Shown here piece after piece: positions 33,741-45,882 of a stretch of DNA of 64,000 bases. The DNA lies in contig OX419756.1 of NCBI GenBank assembly GCA_948567375.1, positions 69,976,552 to 70,040,551 on the forward strand, read 5' to 3'. Positions within the stretch are counted from its first letter, which is position 1. Each line of letters starts with the position of its first letter. The stretch comes from Lunularia cruciata (lineage: Eukaryota; Streptophyta; Marchantiopsida; Lunulariales; Lunulariaceae). The position numbers were made by a program, and so were the translations under genes. Below the pieces are notes generated by a model. The model searched no databases. It was not told the origin of the DNA and saw nothing but the letters and a program-made list of their open reading frames with translations.

Positions 33741-35105
33741 ATTGTTGTTGTAGGGTCTTGTTCATCTTGTGACCAATGATTGGTAAGTCATGTGTCTTCT
33801 AAAGTCACACTAATCATAAATCTCCCATAGTTGGAATATTGATTTGGTCCTCACAAAATAGAAGCTCATCTTTGATTGAAAAGGTGTTACACTCCTTATC
33901 ATGTGCTACAAGACAACTTTGCACAAGATGGAGGAAAAGGTCTTATTGTAAAGCAATCTTGAATGGTGTGTACCTTTGAGTCTATCTATACTATGGTGAT
34001 TTTTGGTATCATTAAAGATTCAAGAATTTTCAAATTAGGCCATTGTGACAAGGCATTATGAATGATACTTGCCAAGTTTGTACTCAAGCTTGATATCAAA
34101 CAATTGTAAGGTTTCCTTCTATCAATGATCCTAACTCTTCATGTGCTCTAAATGTAAGGTCTACAATAAAGGTTTTGGGATTGGTTTTCATGATCACTTG
34201 GTTCTCCAAGAGATAATATCTCCATACCTTTTTGGCACATACCATTGCCAATTTTTTTGGATTTTGAGTAGAATTTTTCCTTATTTTGTGTTTAATTGGC
34301 AGGAGACAAAGCCAATAGAATGTAGTCTATTTGGAAATTCCTATTATAGTATAGCTCCAATGGCTAAGTTAGAAGCATCAAAATCAACCATACAAGGTAG
34401 TTGAGGATCATATGGTTGGAAGATGGGTTTTAAGCACACCATATGCTTCAATTTTGTGCATTTTTCTTTGTGCTTTATGGTCCACTTGAAGCTTGTTGTC
34501 TATCCCAAGAGATCAACCAAAAATGAGGCCACATGAGCATAATAGTAGATAAATTTTTCATAAAACCTCACCAACCCATTAAATCACCAAATTTCCATAG
34601 CATCATTAGGAGTAGGCCAATTTGTAACGATCTTGATTTTTTTGCATCCATCTTGGTCTCCTTTACTAAAACCTTATGGTCCAAGAATCTGACTTCTTGT
34701 TGCTAAAAAGTACACTTGGACTTCTTGTAGTAGAACTTCCATGGTTTTAATCATCTCAAGACTTCTTGCATAGTTCTTGTGTTCTACTTTCATCTTATTA
34801 TACATTCAAAATGTCATCCAAGAACATTACCACATATCAATCCAATAATCTGTCTAACATCTAATGCATTTGATCCATGAAGACTGCCTGAGTATTTATG
34901 TGCATAAAAGATAAACTCCATTCAAAATGCCCATATCTTGTATGAAATACAATCTTGTGCACATCTTCTACATCAATTAGATTTGCCAATAGTCACTTCA
35001 AAGATCCAATTTGGAGAAGAAGCATGCTCCACTTAATTGATCCAAAAAATCATCAACTTGAGGCAAGAGATACACTTTCTTCATGATTTGTTTATTGAGA
35101 CACTT
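33741..35105 (-). pseudogene. RNase H and RT remnants of D2
   Basis: The sequence parallels D1 27080-28270 segment by segment (for example TGCAAAAGTC-like and CATCATTAGGAGTAGGCCAA blocks on plus), but every frame is broken. Identified by collinearity with D1 more than by motif. Confidence 0.6.
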
Positions 35106-35110
35106 GATAG

Positions 35111-35699
35111 AGTAATAGTCTAGAGATAGAATCACAAAATATTGGAATTCCTAAAAGCTAAGATGCCTCAAAGAGCACTTTATTTTATTATATAGCAAAG
35201 AGGATCCTCTCCAAGGGAGTTACACCCTTGGATTAAATATATAGATTGTTGACATGTCAGCAAACTACAACCTTAGATTAGACATTAATTGGTGACATGT
35301 TAGCAAACTACACCCTTAGATTAGACATAGATTGGTGACATGTCAGCCCTAGTTCCATTTGGTTGGGCAAACAAATTTGAACAACGGAAATCTTTCTATA
35401 GGAAGCTCAAGTGGCATGAAAGAGGTACTATTGGAAAGATCTTGATGAGATAAACCAACCAATAAGGAGAAGGCAATGGCCATTTCTCCAAAGGAAGTAC
35501 AAAATCCATTTTTCAAGGTCTAATTCTTTTGTCTAGGCCTCCAAAATTTGCTCTAAAGTTTTTTTTTTGGCCTCTACCATATTAGTGGAATCACTCTTTT
35601 GATGACTACTCTATCTTAGACTATCATGTATAACATCTTTGAAGATATTACAAAGCTAATTTTCACCTTTAGATAATTTGTCTAGCTAATGGTATTATA
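35111..35699 (-). mobile_element. Solo LTR, family A (copy A6), inside D2
   Basis: 589 bp, AGTAATAGTC to GGTATTATA on plus (ends diverged from TGTAATAC...ATTACA), flanked by an exact duplication GATAG (35106-35110 and 35700-35704). Contains CTTTATTTTATTATATAG (reverse of the promoter element) and 43-bp direct repeats beginning GACATGTCAGC or GACATGTTAGC at about 35251, 35294 and 35337. Confidence 0.9.
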
Positions 35700-35704
35700 G
35701 ATAG

Positions 35705-36286
35705 TCAATAAATAATCAAAGTCCTCCATCCTTCTTTGGTACAAATAGTATTAGTACTTCTCAATGAGTACTTAGGAAGCATCAAAACTATGAAATCTTA
35801 TGAAATCTTTCTCCACAACTTGGTCATTGTTGTTTGAAGTTCTTGTAACTCCTTCACTAAAAACCAATAGATTGGTCTACTCATTTGGGTACTACTTGGC
35901 AATAGTTCAATATTGAATAGCATACCTCAGTTAGAGGGTAACCCCTTTGAAAGATTGTCTAAAAATACATCTACAAACTCCTCAACTATTTGATTTAATT
36001 TTTTAGGTTTCTTATCCTCATCAAATTTTTCTTGCACAATTTGCTTAATCCGCATAATAAAATGATTATATCTTCCTCCAAATCTTATTCTACCACCACT
36101 ATATTAACAAAATTCCTGTCTTGGGATTGACTACTCTTAAGTGTCTTCCTCAAAGGTACCAAAGAACCTAATTGATAAGTTTAACCTTGGTGTTGTATGT
36201 ACATTTGCGGTCAGGCCCCATCAAATTGAACCTTATAACATTCAAGCCAAGAGAGACCTAGAATAATATTGTAGTGTAGGGAAGCC
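35705..36286 (-). pseudogene. RT-protease junction remnant of D2
   Basis: Continues the RT of D2 interrupted by A6; collinear with D1 28300-28850 (ATAGATTGGTCTACTCATT is shared). No intact frame. Confidence 0.6.
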
Positions 36287-36978
36287 TATGAGCCGGCCTG
36301 TCTCTCACTCAGGATGAACCTCTGATGGCTATTATGGTAGCACACCATGGACTAAGAAGGCAAGGAACCCCAACTCCACCATACTCCTCCAAGGCTAACA
36401 CTCCAAGACTCAAGACATTGCTCACTAGAGAATTCAATGAGAGAGAGATAGTTGCAAATTAAAGGATGATGAGTACCTCCTCACCCCTTGTTTATATACT
36501 TGTGAAATAGTTACACACCAAAGTTACTAATTACCGCAGTAACTCAAGTTACTAGACTAAAAGTCAAGTAAAGTCAAAAAAGTAGAAAGGAATATCCATT
36601 CACATGGGCATATTCCCCTAAGCATGTGGTCTTATCTTGACCCAACCACTAAGTCAAGGATTCCTTCACATGGGCTATCCTTGGACTAAAGAAGAATCCA
36701 AAACAAAAAGGCTTGCGGGCCCAAGAGTTCTCAACTCTTTCCTCAAAGCCAAACACCTAGGAATAATACCAAGTCAACACACTAAAATCCAAAATAGTGG
36801 TGCTCATCTTTTCTACTTCCTCTAAAGTAAAGTCCTCTCTATCTTATCTATGACTAACTTTAGCTAACCATGACTAATATAGAACCATCCTTTATCTCTA
36901 TATAAATAATATCTCTTAAGTACTTGTAATACCAAGCTAAATATCACAATACTACACACATGCACAAATGGGTGTTAC
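36287..36978 (-). mobile_element. Solo LTR, family B (copy B4), inside D2
   Basis: 692 bp, TATGAGCCGGCC to GGGTGTTAC on plus, with an exact 5-bp target duplication AAGCC (36282-36286 and 36979-36983). This copy best defines the family's ends. It sits in the protease/RT-proximal part of D2. Confidence 0.92.
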
Positions 36979-36983
36979 AAGCC

Positions 36984-38383
36984 ATACTCATGTAATTTGG
37001 ATATTCCTTCCAAATCTTGAATGTAATAAGATGTGAGATACGGAATTCATAACCTTTTCTAACATCCACCATCATCAATTTACAATCAAATACTTAGCTT
37101 GATAGGAATACAAAATTATTTTGTTAATTTCACTGACATAAAATTCTTAAAACTCTCACAATCAACCAAAATTCACATAGCCATAATTGGATATCATACC
37201 TTGCAATTGTATCAAACTTACATAGATCAAGCCTTCAATCCCATTGGAACAAATAAGATTCTCAATAAGTGGCTCAATATCTCCTATTAGGATTTTTTTT
37301 TTGTTTCTTTGATCTTCATATTCCAAGAACTTCATTTGGGCAATGAGTTGAGGTCATCCATTCCTAGTTGGATATTTGGCAATGTTATGTGGACTTTGGT
37401 GTCAATAGAAGCAACCACTATTTGTTGTAATCTTTCTTTATCAGCATTGTTAAATGGTCTCCATTGGATGGTATCAATCTCCATTGATGTTAGCTCCTCC
37501 ACCCATGTGTGACGTGTAAGTTCTATGAAGGTCCTGACCAAGTTGTGACAACCAAGGAATCAAAGCACCTAGCCAACTACATGGTTTTTTCTAAGTTTTT
37601 GGACTCATGCATGGTTATTTTCAATTTGATGCATAATTTCAAGCCTCTCTCAAACCAATCCAAAGCTTCACCTTCAATATTTCTAGAATCTACATTATTT
37701 TATTCCTCACATAATCAATATACTTCAATTTTACCAATCCATCTTGTGCACTTTGTGTAACATTAATCACTTAGAATTGGACAATTATTATCTTCTTGAA
37801 TTCTTCCCATGTTGATATTGGAACAACAAACTACCATTAATCTTGCTCTCCTTGAAATTGCCACTATAGTTTTCTCACTCTATCTAATAGGCTTGAAGCT
37901 AAAAGAAAATTATTTTTCTATCCAGAAGAATTATAACTTCAAAATAACATTCATAATCAAACACAAAATTTTCTATTGCGCTTGATAGATTCTTGCCTTC
38001 AAATACCTTTAGCTTCAAAATTCAAACTCAATCTTCTTGTTCTAAAAATAACATTCTCTATACTTGCTCTTCTCATTGACTATCACCATCTCTCACTTCC
38101 AACAATCAAGTAAGATGCTCAATTTGTTATTGCATAGCAATGATAATTTCATGTAACATCACCATAACTACTACTCTACCAAACTACCTACTTGTCTTTA
38201 TCTAGGTTAATGTGTCCATTGCTTCCCATAAGCTACAATCAAAAGGATCAATGGTTCATTGGAAAAGGTAATTTCATTTGGAAACTTGTACCTAAAGTGT
38301 GAAATGATGTTTTGGTAGTACATGGACATAAATATCTCAATGGAAAATGGATTTGGTGGTCCATAGATTCTATCTATTTCATT
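36984..38383 (-). pseudogene. gag-protease remnant of D2
   Basis: Collinear with D1 28860-30330. A decayed knuckle (C-F-Y-stop...H) lies near 37390-37420. Stops throughout. Confidence 0.6.
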
Positions 38384-38399
38384 CTTGCTTTGATACCAA
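38384..38399 (-). promoter_or_regulatory. Primer-binding site of D2
   Basis: In sense, TTGGTATCAAAGCAAG abuts the 5' LTR. It is the tRNA-iMet complement with one G-to-A change. Confidence 0.8.
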
Positions 38400-38866
38400 T
38401 GTAAAAGACAAAGAATAGTTATATGATAATGGAATATCAAAGTAGAAATCATATTGGAACACTAAAGTGAATCAAACTCCAAATGTCTAGCATGAGGTTG
38501 GACTTTGGTATTTATAGCAAAGCAATACAAGGCTCTTAAGAAGCTTCCAAGAAAGTTTTCTTCTCAAAGTTGTCTTCTTGGAGTGCAAGCTAAGCTAGCC
38601 AAGATGCTTCCAAGGAAGATTTCTTCTAAAAGCCATCTATTTTATATGTACAAGCAAAGCTATCCATTAAATTGATGTACACTTACCCAATCCTTTGAAA
38701 GTATCTAGAAGTTTTCCACCAAGAAGCTTCTAGGTGGTTCTAGAAAATTTTACCAAAAAATATTTTAGATGCTTCTAAAATATTCTTAGAATTCCTAGCT
38801 ATATTTGGTTTATTCTACCAACTCATTAACCTCCACTAACTCATATACTGATTCCATATTATTACA
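38400..38866 (-). repeat. 5' LTR of D2
   Basis: 467 bp, ends ATTATTACA on plus. In sense it has a TATAAATA box (about 38515-38508) preceded by GAAGCTTC (38540-38547). Confidence 0.82.
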
Positions 38867-40480
38867 TAAGCAAGCCCTTGTTTTGATTTCAATTCTTGCC
38901 AAAATTGATTGGTGTAGACCTTTTACCATTTATACACATGCTTCCAATCTAGATACAAGATACACTCTTAGTCCATTAGACCCAAATAACATGATTATTC
39001 AATAGCTCATACAAGTAAATAAATATTTTAGCAAAGAGAAACTATTCAACAAAAAAGGGAAGATTTTGCCATGATTTTTTGTCTCAAGAAACTTCAATAC
39101 AAATCCATTGGAGTGAAGATCATAATTTTCATAGATCACAAGGCATCAAATTATATTTTCAACAAGCCCAAATTTAGAGGGGAAGTTAGTCAAGTAGATA
39201 ATACTCTTATTTGAGTATTTTGGTTACACCATTAAGGATAGACCAAGGAAGAAACAAGAAAATGTTGCTTTTTTTTCTATAGCATATGATCATGATGGAG
39301 TTGAGCAAGTAGATGATTCTTTCCTATATGAGAAGTCTATAACTATTTTGGTCACTCATGAGGTTCTACTCAAATAAAAGGAGGTTGTGGATTTTTCTTA
39401 CAATAGGTATCTAGATGGGATGCATGCTAGAGAGAAAAAGGCCTTTTCAACATTATCTAGTCCTAGCAATGGTGGAATATATCATTTTTTACCAAGGATC
39501 AAGTGTCTAGTTCAAATAGCAATTGGTAGGAAGGAGTCTATTTGACTCATCAAGTAGATTCATGATGGCTCAATATATGGATGTCACCTTGAAAAAAAGG
39601 TAATTGCTTTCAAGATTCTAGATGATATTACTACTAGAAGAGGATTTTAAAATATTTCTTTGATTATTGCAAAGCTTGTATATTTGTCAACCTTTTCCAA
39701 TTCTACCTTACCTCTTAGATCAATTTCATTACTAAGGCCTTTTGATAAATCAAAATAGAATTTTATAAGTATTCTTAATAAAACCATAAGGAATAATTAA
39801 ATATTTTAGTTGTTATTTATATTCTCACAAAGTGGATTTAGGCTAGATAATTAAGAGATAAGAATGAAGATGAAGTTGGTAAATTTCTTTATAAATGCAT
39901 CATCACTACATTTATATATTTAGGTGGCCTTTGAAGTTGGTATTTTATTATGGAGTAGATTTTACATGGAAGATCATTACAACTATGTCATGATATTTCT
40001 ACATCACATGTATAATGACTACATCTCATAAACCAAAATAAGATGGTCTTGTTGAGAGAACCAAACAAACCTTATGTATGAAGTTTGCCAAAGATGCAAA
40101 AATAGAGAAGATTATTATGATGAGAGAATTCATGTGGTTGAAGATGAATAGAAAAACATGAAGACTTCCACTAGATATTGTTTATTTCATTTAATGTATG
40201 GCATTGAATCTACTTTACTTAAGCATTTTCCTATGTTACAAATCATTTATATGAAATTGAAGAAAGAACAAGGAGCTAATGCAAAGAAGTCAAGGAAAGA
40301 TCAACTCATATACTTGGAAGCAGAAGAGAAGTTGTTGTGGTATGAGTAGAGGAAGTCCCAAGGGAAGCAAAGGTAGAGCTACGACAAGAGAAAAGGAAAG
40401 AAGAAGGTGCAGCCTTTAAAAGAGGTGGTTGGGTAATGTTATTAAATTCTATACAATTCAAGAGTGTACGAAAGAAGTTT
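38867..40480 (+). pseudogene. RNase H and integrase relic of Tat/Athila-like element E (right half)
   Basis: Plus-strand frames after D2: I-D-W-C-R-P-F-T-I-Y-T-H-A-S (about 38905-38950, RNase H start), R-E-D-F-A-M-I-F (about 39065), I-I-I-F-I-D-H-K-A-S-N (about 39120-39150). Integrase follows: T-S-H-K-P then D-G-L-V-E-R-T-K-Q-T-L (about 40022-40075, the catalytic Glu region), and F-H-L-M-Y-G-I-E (about 40185-40210). The order completes the RT seen at 31330-31991, so D2 split this element near the RT/RNase H border. No chromodomain is seen. Confidence 0.65.
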
Positions 40481-40689
40481 TACTTGAGTACTGTTGATAG
40501 TAAAGCATATGCATGGCGACTATACCTTTGATTTCAAGGAGTATTGAGGAAAAATATTGATACGGCCAACCATGATAAATTGAATTTGTATTATACAAGG
40601 AAAAAAGACCTTCAAATCAAGAATAAAGTGAATACTATTTTTGGAGTAAAATGGTACTTGTAAGCTCTATTTGAGTATCTAATTTGGTT

Positions 40690-41320
40690 TTGTAGGTTGT
40701 CAGAAGATATTATTTATATAGAGTTTAGATAAACTTCCAAATTAGTCAAGATTAGCTAAATTTAGTCATAATTAAGAAATAGGTGATACTATTTTAAAGG
40801 ATTTTAGAAAAGTGAGCATTAGTTATTTAGATTTTAGTGTTTTGACTTTATACTATTCCTAGATATTTAGCTTTAAGAAAAGAGTTTAGAATTTTAGTAT
40901 ACATAAGAATTTTTGGTGTGGAATTTACTATAGTCCAAGGAGAGCTCAAGTAAAGGAATTCTTGACTTAGTTTTGGATAAAGATAAAAGCATATGTTTTT
41001 AAGGACTACTTCAATAGTTTAGATATTCTCTTGGATCTTTGACTCTTGACTTAAGATGACCTTTTGCCTAGTACCTTAAGTTGCTTTGATGAAAAAAATT
41101 ATATATAAATTTCACAAGTTACAAATAAGGTATAAGGAGATAATGATTATCTTTCATTTGCAATTCTCTCTCATAGTGAGCATATTTGTAGTCTTGGCGT
41201 TTCAGAATCAAACTCCATATGATTCCACCATATGGAGTTTGAATCCATGTCTTCTTAGTCCATGATGAACTACCTTAATAAAAATTACATGTTCATCTTC
41301 AATGACATACAAGTATATTT
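40690..41320 (+). mobile_element. Degenerate LTR, family B (copy B5)
   Basis: Matches B copies segment by segment: GATATTATTTATATAGAG, GATTAGCTAAATTTAGTCAT, GTTTTGACTTTATACTATTCC, and GTCCATGATGAACTACC near the end. Much more diverged than B1-B4. Both ends are uncertain by about 10 bp. Confidence 0.65.
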
Positions 41321-41324
41321 GTAG

Positions 41325-41660
41325 ACCCAACAACTAAGACAAGGATTCCTTCACATAGGTTATCCTTGGACTATAGATAATCCACACCAAAATGGCTTGT
41401 AGATCCAAGAGTTCTCAACTCTTCACTTCAAATTTAAATGTTTAAGAATAATACAAAGTCAACAAAAAAAATTTCAAATGAATTATACTCTCTTTCAAAC
41501 TCTTCCTGAATAATAACCCCTACCTTAGTTATGGCTAACTCTAGCAAAATATGGCTAATTTAGAATTTTGTTAAAATCTCTAGAAAAATATTATTGAATA
41601 ATTCATAATATTAAATTAGATACTCCAATACAACATATATGCAACAATGTGTATTACAAG
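41325..41660 (-). mobile_element. Partial LTR, family B (copy B6), inverted next to B5
   Basis: Reverse-orientation piece: CAAGGATTCCTTCACATAGG, GAGTTCTCAACTCTT, TTATGGCTAACTCTAGC, ending GTGTATTACA. It covers roughly the 5' half of the LTR and is tail-to-tail with B5. Confidence 0.6.
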
Positions 41661-42840
41661 ACTTCATTAAAACTTGTCACTTAACAATATCTAGAATTAA
41701 TTTGTAAGATTTTGGCCTATATTCTATAGGAATTATTAATTGAAAAGGATTTTTTATTATTGAGATGCTTACTAGTATCTAGACTTTAGTTAAAACTCAC
41801 AATAACATGGATGCTACATATCAAAATGTTGGCCTATATAAAAATTCTAGCTTCAAAACATCCGTAGATATCATAATTGAACTTCTTATCAAAACTTACA
41901 ATAGAATTACATTTTTTATTATTAGATCATAGTCTTAACTTCAAATATTTTCAGATTTTATAGAGTCTAGACTTACAAGGAAATTTTTACTTGAAATATC
42001 TATTGACTTATCACTTGAAAATTCTACAAACTTGTGCCATGAACAAATTAAAGGCCATACCAAAACTATAAATCTAAAACATATATTATTTGGAGATATT
42101 TTAGATTTTAGTCCCATATCATATATGTATCTTTAAATTAAAATATCCATAAATGTTATAAAAGCTAATCTATACCAAAACACACCTACAAATCAAAGCA
42201 TTAGCCTATATTTTAAATGAAAATGTTACTATTAAATTTTTATATCCTAGTTTATGTTTATTTTCTATGATATAAAGCTATACTATAAGTTGTATGTGTG
42301 CTTTGGCTAGTGGTTGGAATGAATATCATGTTAATGAATGTTACCATTGTTAATCAAATCCTCGCTAATAGATTTAAAAAAGTATTGGAATTGGTCTAAA
42401 AGTCCATAATTATTTATATAGCTATTATTTGATTTTGTTTCTTGTTGGTGTGCATTTTATTTGGTTACAAAATATGAAGACCAAGATATGGGAAATAAGA
42501 AATTCAATATAACCCATATGAATATAAAAGTACCAAAGTATATATAGAAGAAAATTATAAGTACAAATTTTAAAATTGTAAAAGATGTAAAGGTAATAGG
42601 ATCCTATCTGAATTAAGCAAATTCTATTATTCCATGTGGTATATTTCCTATTGAGAGAGAGAGACTTGAAAGTAGAAAAAAACATTATCTCTACAACATA
42701 AACATGTCCCCTTATACACTATAGTATACACACAAGAAAGCATAATAGATACAATTTTGAACTTGGAGAAAGATGTAGGATGTCAAAAATGTTGTGTGTA
42801 TATACATTGCTACACAACATACATCACTGTCAACATCATA
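41661..42840. other. AT-rich, nothing recognised
   Basis: No motif, repeat boundary or plausible ORF; the 86-codon minus frame (42685-42425) is low-complexity AT. Confidence 0.35.
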
Positions 42841-43330
42841 CACTATAAGCACAACTCACACATAAGTCATACATAGGCTCTAAAGTGCCATAATAATCAG
42901 ATCGTTTACAACTCTTGAATCCACTCAACTCAGATCAATACTTGATCTGTCACTCTATAAACTGCAAACAACTGGGCACAGATTACAGTCAACCCACACC
43001 CACTCTAGCTAAGAGAATCCAGGTGACGCTCACCGGCCTTTGTCCTCCATAGCCAGGAACTCAAAGGATCAACATCAAAGAAGTGAGCTCTCCGGAGCTG
43101 CACTTTGAAAGTATACCCCTGGACTTGAGCTACGTCTGAAACCCTAATGGTCCTATTGATGGCACATTTGACGGTGCAAATGGTGCAAAGTGATGGTGGG
43201 CTCCACCGTGAAGTCAGTATCCCGAACACGAAATCTGACCGTCGGAAAATAGTCTCTAAGAAACTACTGAAATACCTCTAACTACTATCAATGCAACTCC
43301 AATGTCCGAGCAATCTAGATGCAACACTAC
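42841..43330 (-). other. GC-richer island with a 74-codon open frame, unrecognised
   Basis: This block keeps CpG and balanced base composition inside very AT-rich DNA. The minus frame 43229-43005 encodes 74 residues including C-T-I-C-T-V-K-C and reads plausibly as protein, possibly continuing past its ends, but I know no match. It may be a recently inserted fragment of another element. Confidence 0.3.
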
Positions 43331-44243
43331 AAATGGCATGACAGAAATCCTTATATAAATGTGTGAAAAAGGCAACCACATACACATGAAGGATGGGAGA
43401 TACATATAATCCTTATATACAATCAATACAATCCAAGAAAATATAATCCTTAATATGATCCTTATATAAATTAAATAAATACAATTATTCTATATAGAGT
43501 ATTAACTTATCCCAAATTTAAAGAGGTAGTTTCTCTTGATATGTGTCTTTTAATAGAGAATCCCTCTATCCACTAATGAATGTAACAAAGAAATCAGATC
43601 ACATTTTAATCCAATTCTACTTTTTATTTAACCAACCATACAAAGTATTCTCAACCTCTCAAAATGGTTCTATGAGTTTGCTAGATATACTCATTGGCCA
43701 TTTGGGTGATTATCTTATGTGAGAATGATCATTCTAGTTTTTTTCCTATTTTCTTGGATTAATTCAGGAAAATCTAAACAAAAAGTTGTTAGTGAAACAT
43801 AAAGTACTAATATGTTTTGAAGTGGTTAAGTTTGACTCCCTAATTTACTCTTAAGTATGAAAAATATAATTTTTTTTCTTTATATGAGGTTGTTTTAGCA
43901 CATATTATTAATTTCAAAACCCTAATGCCACTTTCCATAGAATTAGAGGAAAAATTTGTTTTATTTCCTAATAAGATTTCCTATCTATGCAGAGGTTAGA
44001 TTCTCTTTATGAAGGTAATTTCTTGATTGTAGCACTTACCTATGTTTCTTTATTTATCAACTACAATTTATTCATCTTTATATAATTACCAATTTTATCT
44101 TTCTTTGTATGGTAGTTATAATTATTATTCTTTATCTAGTGAAATATATTTCTACTTTATCTTATACTACAAATAGGAGAAATAAATTATAAATTTTTCT
44201 ACAATAAATAAATATATTTGGTAGGAAATTTACATTCTACATA

Positions 44244-44287
<44 letters not shown>

Positions 44288-45506
44288 TGTCATATATATT
44301 CAAAATATAAATATTATGGTTAGTAAAATTTGATATAGTAAGCCAATCTACAATAACTCAAATTAAATTCTACCATTAAGCATATAAGATTAGATTCTTA
44401 TAATAGTTGATACAAGAAATAAGTAGAGCATTTAAAGAATTTAAAATTAGAATATGTGATTTGATGAGTTATTTCTTTAATTGAGCATTAATCTTGAATT
44501 TAATTATAAATATGTTAAATTATGATTTAGATATAAAACTAAATAATTATAAAATGATAAGAAGATGATTTAAGATCAATTGTAACATTAGTACATCAAC
44601 AACAATATCAAGTCAAGTTTCATTTTTTAGTTGTATAATGAACCATTTTATATGTCTTGAAAGGTCCACTAGTTGTGAGACTTTATATATAGGACAAGAA
44701 AATGAAATTTTTATGCTTCAATTGAGTACCTTGTCAAGTTAGCTTGCCATAAAACATTTGCTTATAAAAATATAAATGAAAATCATACTTGCAAGAACTT
44801 CAAAAGCTCATAGAATCATACAAGCAATTTGATCTCGTAGACTCAATTAGTAATAAGTAACAAGCAAGCCAAGAAGAAAGGGTAAGTTATTCTCATTAGG
44901 TAAGGCTTTATGGGTTTGAATTATTTCATAAATGCTTTGCTTTTGTCTTATAGAATGTCAAAGACAGAAAATAAAAACATAATATATTTCTTTGTGTTAT
45001 ATACACTCAATATTACAAACCATATCTACTTCCAAATGATATAATTTTCTTAAAATGCTCATTTATATATAAAAAAATCAACAAAACTTTCAACATTCAA
45101 GAATCTTTCTAATATTTTTCAAACTCTCTAGTCTTTTTTTCCAAGTGTGATTGCAATGTTACCTAGTAATGTTAGTATGATCTATAATTTAAGTTTTAAT
45201 AATTAAATTAACTTAATTTTCTGAATTTTGGGATCTATCTTACCATCTATATTATAATTGATGCATGTGGAAAGATTTCAAGGTTTATAATTACTTTTCA
45301 TACTAAAAATAATTTGAAATAAAACCATTAAATATTCATCATAAAATATTTGTGTCAAAATAGAGGGTTCATCTATAATCACCAAATTTATATCAACATA
45401 AACTTAAAGATCATACACAACTCATTGAATCCAAGACATTGTGTATCAACAAAATCTTCATCAAATTGCTACTCTTGATAATAAAACCAAGATTTAACTT
45501 TCTTTA
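43331..45506. other. AT-rich non-coding DNA
   Basis: No gene seen. It includes an (AT)n microsatellite at about 44248-44284. Confidence 0.4.
44248..44284. repeat. (AT)n microsatellite
   Basis: Uninterrupted AT dinucleotide run of about 37 bp. Confidence 0.95.
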
Positions 45507-45877
45507 TGTAATAATATCAAATTAGTAGAAGCTAAGTAAAGCCAAAAGAAGACACACTAACAAACATTTGGAATTCTTAGAAAGTTTTAGAAGCATCCAA
45601 TGGATTGAGTAGCTTGTATGCCAAGTAAACCACTAACTTAGCTTGTACTCTAAGAAAGACTTGAATAATTTGTGTGTCAAGTAAATGAAAATTTGAGCTT
45701 GTACTCCAAGAAAGATAGCTTCTAGAACAAAATTTCTTTGGAAGCTTCTTGTAGAGACTTGTACTCAATTTACTTATAAATACCAAAGCTTGAGCTCAGT
45801 CCAAGCATTTGAGTTTCCCTCAATTGAGAGTTTTAATTTGATATTCCTTCTCCTATTTATCTCCTTGGTTTGTTACA
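45507..45877 (+). mobile_element. Solo LTR, family D (copy D3), internally shortened
   Basis: 371 bp from TGTAATAATATC to GGTTTGTTACA, sense on plus; flanks CTTTA (45502-45506) and CTTAA (45878-45882) agree at 4/5. It keeps AGCTTCTAGAAC, GAAGCTTCTTG and TATAAATACCAAAGC in the same order as the D1 LTR promoter region. Confidence 0.8.
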
Positions 45878-45882
45878 CTTAA

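Larger units (their letters stand above)
31992..38866 (-). mobile_element. Chromovirus D2 (family D relative), hosting three solo LTRs
   Basis: LTRs: 31992-33074 (3', interrupted by B3) and 38400-38866 (5'). Flanks CAAGT (31987-31991) and TAAGC (38867-38871) agree at 3/5, both mismatches being transitions. Internal remnants match D1 in order: integrase pieces 33015-33740, RT near 34600-36000, protease/gag 36200-38380. Nested inserts are B3 (32167-32848), A6 (35111-35699) and B4 (36287-36978). No functional ORF. Confidence 0.82.
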
